Below are positions 4,679 to 9,510 of a DNA stretch of 9,510 nt, piece after piece. The notes beneath the pieces are model-generated. The model did no database searches. It had not been told where the DNA came from and saw only the letters and a program-made list of their open reading frames with translations. Source of the DNA: Clostridiaceae bacterium UBA6085 (lineage in GTDB: Bacteria; Bacillota; Clostridia; Clostridiales; Clostridiaceae). Position 1 is the stretch's first letter, and each line of letters starts with the position of its first letter. The stretch lies in assembly GCA_002428605.1 (NCBI GenBank), contig DIXH01000055.1:1-9510 (forward strand), in the 5' to 3' direction. The position numbers and the translations under genes were made by a program.

Positions 4679-6064
4679 CTACATGGTGTCGAATTCTTTG
4701 ATCCTCGAAGCGATGACCTGGGAATTCTTCTTGTCGTTCATGATGTCCATTGGATTCTTATCCAGCTCCCTGGCAAGTATCCTTATCACCTTTGTAAGGC
4801 AATGGGAGCCCTGGCATCTTCCAAATACCATCCTGGTTCTTCTTCTTACACCTTCAACAGTCCTCGCTCCAAGCGGCCGTCTGATGGAATCCACTATTTC
4901 ACCTTCTGTTACATTTGAGCACAGGCATACCATGTTTCCGTATTTCGGGTCTATCCTGATGAGCTCGTTCCTCTCCTTGTCCGTCATCTCACTGAACCTG
5001 TAATATTCTCGCGTCTTTGATTTGAATTCAGACACCGGCATTGCCTTGAAGTGTTCGACAACCGCATTAACAGTATCCATTGTGAGTGATGGTATGATCG
5101 AGTCTACAGAGTAGCTCTTAGCCTGTACATGTATATACCCCTTTTCTGCGAAATCACAGTCCAGGAACACCGGTTCCTTCCAATATATCGTCTGGTTCAG
5201 GATATCCACTCTTTCGGCAGGAAACGGTCCTATTACTCCTTCGATCTCTTTCTTTACTCCGGAGAATTCCTTCCTCTCATTGGTCCTGAACGAAGCTACC
5301 AGCTTGTTGGTTGAGCTTGGAAGTATTGTTACCACTTCTCCGTTCGATTTGTACCTTGTGATTATGTTCCTTATTTCACCTTTAAAATCCTTCTCGATGA
5401 GCATATTTTCCAGAATTTCAGTGGGGAACATCACAGCATCTTCATGCTTGATCGTATATCTGTCGCCGAATGTGGTCTTGATTACCAATTTGGAAGTATA
5501 TTTGTTCTTATTTGTGGTTATCTTCATTCCACCTCTGGCCTGTCTCTGAATATCAGTAACCTCTTCCTCGAGCCTGAAGCTTACCCCATTGTCGAATGCT
5601 ATCTCGGCCATTGCTGTAGCATAATCATATGGTGCTATTACTCCTGTATTTTCAGAGTATATTATACATGACGGATCATCCTTGATAAGGGGATTCCTTC
5701 TTATTGGACTGTCCTCGGAAAGCAGGCTAACTCCCTCGATCCCTCTTTTAACAGCCCTGTCATAGATCCTTCTCGCTTCATCCTTGTCCCTGTAGATCGT
5801 GAATGACGGTACCTTCTCGTGGAACACACCCAGAGCCGCGGACATTTTCCCCAGCTCTTCGGCACTTTCCTTGATGCGCCTGAATACAGCCTCATCCTCC
5901 TCATCCTTGCCATCCAATATCAGGGATGAGTTGAAAAGCGCAGCATCTTCAGCAATATCGAAATTCTTCTCGATAACCGCAATATTCAGGCTATACTTGC
6001 AAAGCTCATACGCCAATGAGCAACCTACAAGACCACCACCAAGGATCACTACATCATAATCCAT
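4679..6064 (-). CDS. divergent GlpA-like FAD-dependent oxidoreductase with BFD [2Fe-2S] domain
   Basis: This 461-residue protein starts with a Rossmann FAD site (VVILGGGLVGCSLAYEL, about 5-21) and an acidic strand end IEK (31-33), as in DAO-fold enzymes such as GlpA and L-2-hydroxyglutarate oxidase. It ends with a BFD-like module: C380-x-C382 and C417-x4-C422, with RTVEGVRRRTRMVFGRCQGSHC-type spacing, which should hold a [2Fe-2S] cluster. Between them several family motifs are worn. TSKANSG is replaced by AALFNSS (41-47), the NAAG segment by KTTFGD (196-201), and the usual glycine-rich GIQSPGL near the C-terminal FAD contact by AKSYSVDSIIP (315-325). Electron transfer may remain while the substrate site has changed. 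The ATG at 6064 has AGGAGG seven bases upstream, overlapping the stop of the previous gene. The DUF1667 gene follows after ten bases. Substrate unknown. Confidence 0.85.
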   Translation of the reverse strand: MDYDVVILGGGLVGCSLAYELCKYSLNIAVIEKNFDIAEDAALFNSSLILDGKDEEDEAVFRRIKESAEELGKMSAALGVFHEKVPSFTIYRDKDEARRIYDRAVKRGIEGVSLLSEDSPIRRNPLIKDDPSCIIYSENTGVIAPYDYATAMAEIAFDNGVSFRLEEEVTDIQRQARGGMKITTNKNKYTSKLVIKTTFGDRYTIKHEDAVMFPTEILENMLIEKDFKGEIRNIITRYKSNGEVVTILPSSTNKLVASFRTNERKEFSGVKKEIEGVIGPFPAERVDILNQTIYWKEPVFLDCDFAEKGYIHVQAKSYSVDSIIPSLTMDTVNAVVEHFKAMPVSEFKSKTREYYRFSEMTDKERNELIRIDPKYGNMVCLCSNVTEGEIVDSIRRPLGARTVEGVRRRTRMVFGRCQGSHCLTKVIRILARELDKNPMDIMNDKKNSQVIASRIKEFDTM

Positions 6065-6075
6065 ATTCAGTCCTC

Positions 6076-8784
6076 CTAATTCTGCAGCTCCTCAATAACC
6101 TTGCCAAGCTCATCGATCAGCCTTCCATACTCTGCCCAGTTTCCGTCCCGTTGAGCTGCAATCGCAGCCTCATACAGCTCCAGAGCCTGCTGAAGAAGGC
6201 CTACAGGTACTTCTCCGGGCTCTCCCGGCTCCGTGGGGGTCTCTCCTCCCGGTCCGTATCCAAACAGGTCCATAAGACCCTTGTCCAGGGATTCCGCTAT
6301 TACAATCCTGTCGTCATTCGATACTATGACCCTCTTGACTTCAGGAATCGAGTTCTCACCCTCAGCAACCAGATACAAAGGTACGACATAAAGCAGGGAA
6401 TCATTTATCGGGGTAATTACAATATCACCAAAATTTACAGCCGAGCCCCTTGCGTCGAGAAGGCTTAGTTCCTTCGATATCGTCGTATCCTGGTTGAGCT
6501 TGTTTCTGAAGAGGTAAGGACTCGACACAGTCTTCTGAGGCGGGAACTTGAATTCAACTAATTTCCCATAATTATCCCCGTCCATCCTCGCACTGACTAT
6601 AGCTACCATGTTCTCTTTACCTTTGATTGTATAGTAGTCAGTAAATATGAGCTCCAGCTCCGCTTCTCCCGGGAATCTCGTGAACAGGCTATAGGCATCG
6701 CTGACTGTCTTTTCATCTACCACTGTCTTTGTACTCTTTGATTTTTCCCAGATATCTTCTCCATTATAGAATACGTTGGGATCGGTCACATGGTATCTCT
6801 CAAGTACAAACGACTGATACTCAAAAAGGTTCTCAGGGTACTTGATATGCGCCCTTATGCTTTCAGGCATCAGTGACATGTCCTGGAACAGTCCTCCGAA
6901 TATCTTGTTGAAGCTGAGTGCGATTGGGTCGTTCTTATCGGACAGGTAGAAATTCACATCTCCCGTGTATGCATCTACAGTGACCTTAACCGAATTCCTT
7001 ATATAATTGTAGCCGTCAAAGGTCTGTGCATAGGGGAATCTCGATGAGGTAGTATATGCATCCATAATCCAGAAGAGCTTGCTGTCCGCGATCACAAGAT
7101 AAGGATCTTCATCATAGGCAAGGAAAGGCGCGATCGCAGACACCCTGTCGACAATGTTCCTCCTTCTAAGTATCCTGGAGTCGCTGTTGACTATGGAAGA
7201 AATCAGTATCTTCGGCTCCTGTTCTACTATGGAATAAAGAACCTTGTTAAGCAGGCCAAGCTTTATTCCTCCGTCGCCTGTGTACCTGTAGGTCTCATTC
7301 TCTCCGCCCTTGGGATAGTCGAATTCCTCGATATCCGTATTGACTATCGTATAGTCCGATGTAAGCTCACCGAAATAGAGCCTGGGGTTTTCAAGCGGTA
7401 TGTCTGTCGAGTTGGTTGTCGGTATGTCCTTCATGAGGAAGCTCGGTTGACCCTGGCTTGTGACAGTGGATGCATCGCTCATGATCACACCATAGCCGTG
7501 TGTATAGAAGAGATGCTTGTTCTGCCATGTCGCCGGATCAATAATGCTGGTGTCGATCTCCCTTGCAGACAGGAACACCTGCTTCTTCTCTCCATTAATG
7601 GTATATCTGTCTATATCTACATCGTTAAAGTCATAATAATACCTGATGACCTGAGTCTGCTGTATGAACTTGAGAGTCTGGTCATATGAGTTTATCTTGA
7701 TCGCATCGACCACATCACGGTTATCTTCCAGAGTATCCTTTGTCAGGCTCTTGTTAGCATCAAACATCCTGATCTCGATCTTGTCGAGCCCGAATGCCTT
7801 CCTTGTCATGTCGATATTGTTGCTAATGTACGGACGTTCCTTTTCGAGCTCGTTTGGAGTTACCGCAACCGACTGGACTCCAACTATGGCTATTCCCTCA
7901 ACGATGTTCATGACGAATATCGCAGCTATGGGCACCAGTATGAATTTCGCATTCTTCTTTATCACTCCATAGGCTACAACCGCAGCCGAAAGAAGCGACA
8001 GGCCGGCCAGAATGTACAGGAAGGGAACCTCGACCTTGACATCGGTGTAGCCAGGGCCGAAAACCACGCCTCTCGGGCTGTACATTATGTCGAAGGTTCC
8101 GAGATAATAATCCGCGGATGTGAGCACAAGGAATATTGCAGCGAGTACCGCAAGCGGTTTCCCGGCAAATTGTATGAAGCCTGTCTTCATAACATCGAAA
8201 TTGCCCTTCACATCCCTAAGGTCAAGCCTTCCAAGAGTTGATGATGCGGAAATCACAAGATACACCGCAACAGTGATAATTCCGATCACGACAATTATCG
8301 TCCTCGAGACAGATATCAGGAGATTTATAAGGGGCAGCTTGAAAACATAGAATGACACATCTATTCCGAATATGGGGTCAGCTATGTTGAAGTCCACGCT
8401 GTTCAAAAACTGCAGAATCACATACCAGTAATTCATGGCTATATTTACTGATATGAACAGGAAAAACACACCGGAAGCAAGATAGAAGGTCTTGTTCCTG
8501 ACTGCCAGATCCTTTGCAGGCTTTGGTGGATAAACGGCAGAATCATACTTTTTCGTTATCCCCTTGAAATATAGGAATGAGATAACAAACAGGATAAGAA
8601 AAATCGGTACAGTAAGTGCCACGACAGCCATTGCGCGTGTAAGGAAGGTCCTTGTATACCCAACCTCATTGAACCATTGGAGCTCAGCGATAAGTGATGA
8701 TGATGCCAGGAGCAGAGCAATTACTGCTACCGCGATCCCGATAATGATGTTCTTCCTGTTCTTTGTCGTTCTCTTTATGCTCAT
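6076..8784 (-). CDS. UPF0182 family membrane protein
   Basis: This 902-residue protein fits the UPF0182 (COG1615) family, whose function is unknown. The first 300 residues hold seven predicted membrane helices (about 12-33, 50-73, 99-118, 151-179, 208-223, 253-275, 280-302). Family hallmarks are LQWFNEVGYTRTFLTR (35-50), DPIFGIDVSFYVFKLP (136-151) and VTPNELEKERPYI (308-320). The remaining 580 residues form a large domain probably outside the membrane, with WQNKHLFYTHGYGVIMS and FPYAQTFDGYNYIRNSVKV segments. A Pro/Gly/Glu linker then leads to a C-terminal helical hairpin (LYEAAIAAQRDGNWAEYGRL) typical of the family. The ATG at 8784 has GGAGGG nine bases upstream. The HD-domain gene ends 45 bases before it, and the FAD gene begins 11 bases after it, so all three probably share a transcript. 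Confidence 0.96.
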   Translation of the reverse strand: MSIKRTTKNRKNIIIGIAVAVIALLLASSSLIAELQWFNEVGYTRTFLTRAMAVVALTVPIFLILFVISFLYFKGITKKYDSAVYPPKPAKDLAVRNKTFYLASGVFFLFISVNIAMNYWYVILQFLNSVDFNIADPIFGIDVSFYVFKLPLINLLISVSRTIIVVIGIITVAVYLVISASSTLGRLDLRDVKGNFDVMKTGFIQFAGKPLAVLAAIFLVLTSADYYLGTFDIMYSPRGVVFGPGYTDVKVEVPFLYILAGLSLLSAAVVAYGVIKKNAKFILVPIAAIFVMNIVEGIAIVGVQSVAVTPNELEKERPYISNNIDMTRKAFGLDKIEIRMFDANKSLTKDTLEDNRDVVDAIKINSYDQTLKFIQQTQVIRYYYDFNDVDIDRYTINGEKKQVFLSAREIDTSIIDPATWQNKHLFYTHGYGVIMSDASTVTSQGQPSFLMKDIPTTNSTDIPLENPRLYFGELTSDYTIVNTDIEEFDYPKGGENETYRYTGDGGIKLGLLNKVLYSIVEQEPKILISSIVNSDSRILRRRNIVDRVSAIAPFLAYDEDPYLVIADSKLFWIMDAYTTSSRFPYAQTFDGYNYIRNSVKVTVDAYTGDVNFYLSDKNDPIALSFNKIFGGLFQDMSLMPESIRAHIKYPENLFEYQSFVLERYHVTDPNVFYNGEDIWEKSKSTKTVVDEKTVSDAYSLFTRFPGEAELELIFTDYYTIKGKENMVAIVSARMDGDNYGKLVEFKFPPQKTVSSPYLFRNKLNQDTTISKELSLLDARGSAVNFGDIVITPINDSLLYVVPLYLVAEGENSIPEVKRVIVSNDDRIVIAESLDKGLMDLFGYGPGGETPTEPGEPGEVPVGLLQQALELYEAAIAAQRDGNWAEYGRLIDELGKVIEELQN

Positions 8785-8793
8785 GATTAGTTT

Positions 8794-8818
8794 CCCTCCC
8801 CCGGAATAGATGACCGGG
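8794..8818 (-). promoter_or_regulatory. small hairpin abutting the UPF0182 ribosome binding site
   Basis: In the 45-base gap between the HD gene and UPF0182, the minus strand has CCCGG (8818-8814) and CCGGG (8804-8800) around a nine-base loop. The Shine-Dalgarno GGAGGG (8799-8794) follows at once. The hairpin could modulate translation or separate the two cistrons, but five base pairs is modest and no T run follows, so it is not a terminator. Confidence 0.3.
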
Positions 8819-8829
8819 TGTTGCTATAG

Positions 8830-9354
8830 TCAGTTGTCATTATCTGCCAGTTTAAGCGCAGTCATGGCTTCATTGAATAAGCCGTCGGTTTCATTTTCAC
8901 CGGAGCAGCGATACTCTGGATCATGGTGGTAGCGGATGACTTCCCTAACCCATGGCGTATCATAAAATATACCCCTGCCTTCAAGTATCTCCGCTCCAAT
9001 TCTACCGTGCCCCAGATACGACTCAACTGCCTTGAATCTTACAAGCTTACTTAATTCATCTTTCAATACGGAATGAACCAGAACAAGTGCCACCTTCTCG
9101 AATATTGATAAAGGTCTTCGAGACTTTCCGATGTCATGAAACAGACCGATGCCGGCATAAATGCCCTTCAGCTCCTCGGGGGCAAGCTTCTCCATTTCTT
9201 TAGCTACCCTGATGCTGTGCTGCGCATCTGACTTTGAAAGTTTCAAAAAAAGAATCAGCTGACCCTTATCAAGATGCTCGACAAGATAGTCTTCATCCAG
9301 CCGTTTGAATATCCCTGAAATATTTATCAGGAACTGTTTTACCCTACCAAGCAT
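8830..9354 (-). CDS. short HD-domain (HDIG-type) phosphohydrolase
   Basis: This 174-residue protein is a single HD domain with a short N-terminal extension. Candidate metal ligands are in order: His46 (DAQHSIRVA), His73-Asp74 (GLFHDIGK), His116 (YLGHGRIGAEIL), His143/His144 (YHHDP) and Asp171 (ALKLADNDN). HD proteins are metal-dependent phosphohydrolases acting on nucleotides, cyclic dinucleotides or (p)ppGpp. Nothing here picks the substrate, and no HD-GYP loop is present. No signal peptide or membrane helix is evident, so it is probably cytosolic. The ATG at 9354 follows GGTGGAGA with an unusually short gap, so translation may be weak or the start slightly off. It appears to be the first gene of the unit continuing into UPF0182. 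Confidence 0.88.
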   Translation of the reverse strand: MLGRVKQFLINISGIFKRLDEDYLVEHLDKGQLILFLKLSKSDAQHSIRVAKEMEKLAPEELKGIYAGIGLFHDIGKSRRPLSIFEKVALVLVHSVLKDELSKLVRFKAVESYLGHGRIGAEILEGRGIFYDTPWVREVIRYHHDPEYRCSGENETDGLFNEAMTALKLADNDN

Positions 9355-9385
9355 TCTCCACCGCCTAACTTATGTCTATACTTCG

Positions 9386-9414
9386 ATTATATCGCATTCT
9401 TCATGAAATGAATA
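9386..9414 (-). promoter_or_regulatory. candidate promoter of the HD/UPF0182 unit
   Basis: On the minus strand a perfect -10 box TATAAT (9391-9386) lies about 30 bases before the HD start codon. The hexamer at the 17-base position, TATTCA (9414-9409), matches the -35 consensus at only three of six places, so this promoter is weak, activated or mis-assigned. Confidence 0.45.
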
Positions 9415-9510
9415 AAATTAATAACTTATAAACAATCGGCCAACTCAACACTACTGCTTTTTAATTGGAGTATAATCTAATTAACAGAAATATCTGGTTT
9501 ATAGTTAATT
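9415..9510 (+). promoter_or_regulatory. AT-rich right edge with rightward TATAAT inside a palindrome
   Basis: No gene is seen here. On the plus strand TATAAT (9471-9476) sits within TTAATT (9461-9466) and AATTAA (9479-9484), a six-base inverted repeat with a 12-base centre. This could be the -10 box of a divergent gene beyond the window with an overlapping operator. No convincing -35 was found, and such short AT-only arms can arise by chance. Confidence 0.25.

Noticed and set aside
1..9510. CRISPR array, insertion sequence or toxin-antitoxin pair
   Set aside because: No regularly spaced repeats, transposase motifs or paired small genes were seen on either strand.

Overview
The window looks like a stretch of chromosome from an anaerobic Firmicute, probably class Clostridia. 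Three things point that way: a T-box leader in front of a seryl-tRNA synthetase gene, a tungsten-type aldehyde:ferredoxin oxidoreductase with its own MoaD-like protein, and strong AGGAGG-type ribosome binding sites with frequent AGG (Arg) and ATA (Ile) codons. No species can be named. Every complete gene is on the minus strand, so the genes are read from right to left.

From right to left: (1) an AT-rich right edge (about 9355-9510) with a -10 box for the first gene and a palindromic, rightward promoter-like patch; (2) a close-packed row of a short HD-domain phosphohydrolase (8830-9354), a 902-residue UPF0182 membrane protein (6076-8784), a divergent GlpA-like FAD oxidoreductase with a C-terminal BFD-type [2Fe-2S] module (4679-6064), and a short DUF1667 protein without the usual cysteine-rich head (4411-4668); (3) a strong promoter in the last codons of the DUF1667 gene, a serine T-box riboswitch with specifier UCC, and serS (2844-4124); (4) a 110-base gap with an interrupted inverted repeat around a TATAAT box; (5) an operon-like trio of a MoaD/ThiS-like protein (2503-2733), the oxidoreductase (753-2480) and a small three-helix PQ-loop-like membrane protein (451-735); (6) a tRNA-Ser(UGA) gene (195-285) with a perfect consensus promoter and a terminator built on its own CCA end; (7) an AT-rich left edge in which a plus-strand frame ends in 12 residues resembling the C-terminus of a phage-type tyrosine recombinase, pointing at the 3' end of the tRNA gene.

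Functionally, serS, its T-box and the tRNA-Ser gene belong to serine-tRNA charging. The MoaD-like protein probably serves pterin cofactor assembly for the oxidoreductase beside it. The FAD/BFD protein and DUF1667 protein look like a reduced relative of the anaerobic GlpA-type dehydrogenase systems: the middle oxidoreductase subunit is absent, and several cofactor and substrate motifs have drifted. No CRISPR array, insertion sequence or defence system is visible. The best leads are the reduced, motif-depleted FAD/DUF1667 pair and the possible integrase end beside tRNA-Ser. The rest is well-formed but fairly ordinary clostridial housekeeping and metabolism.
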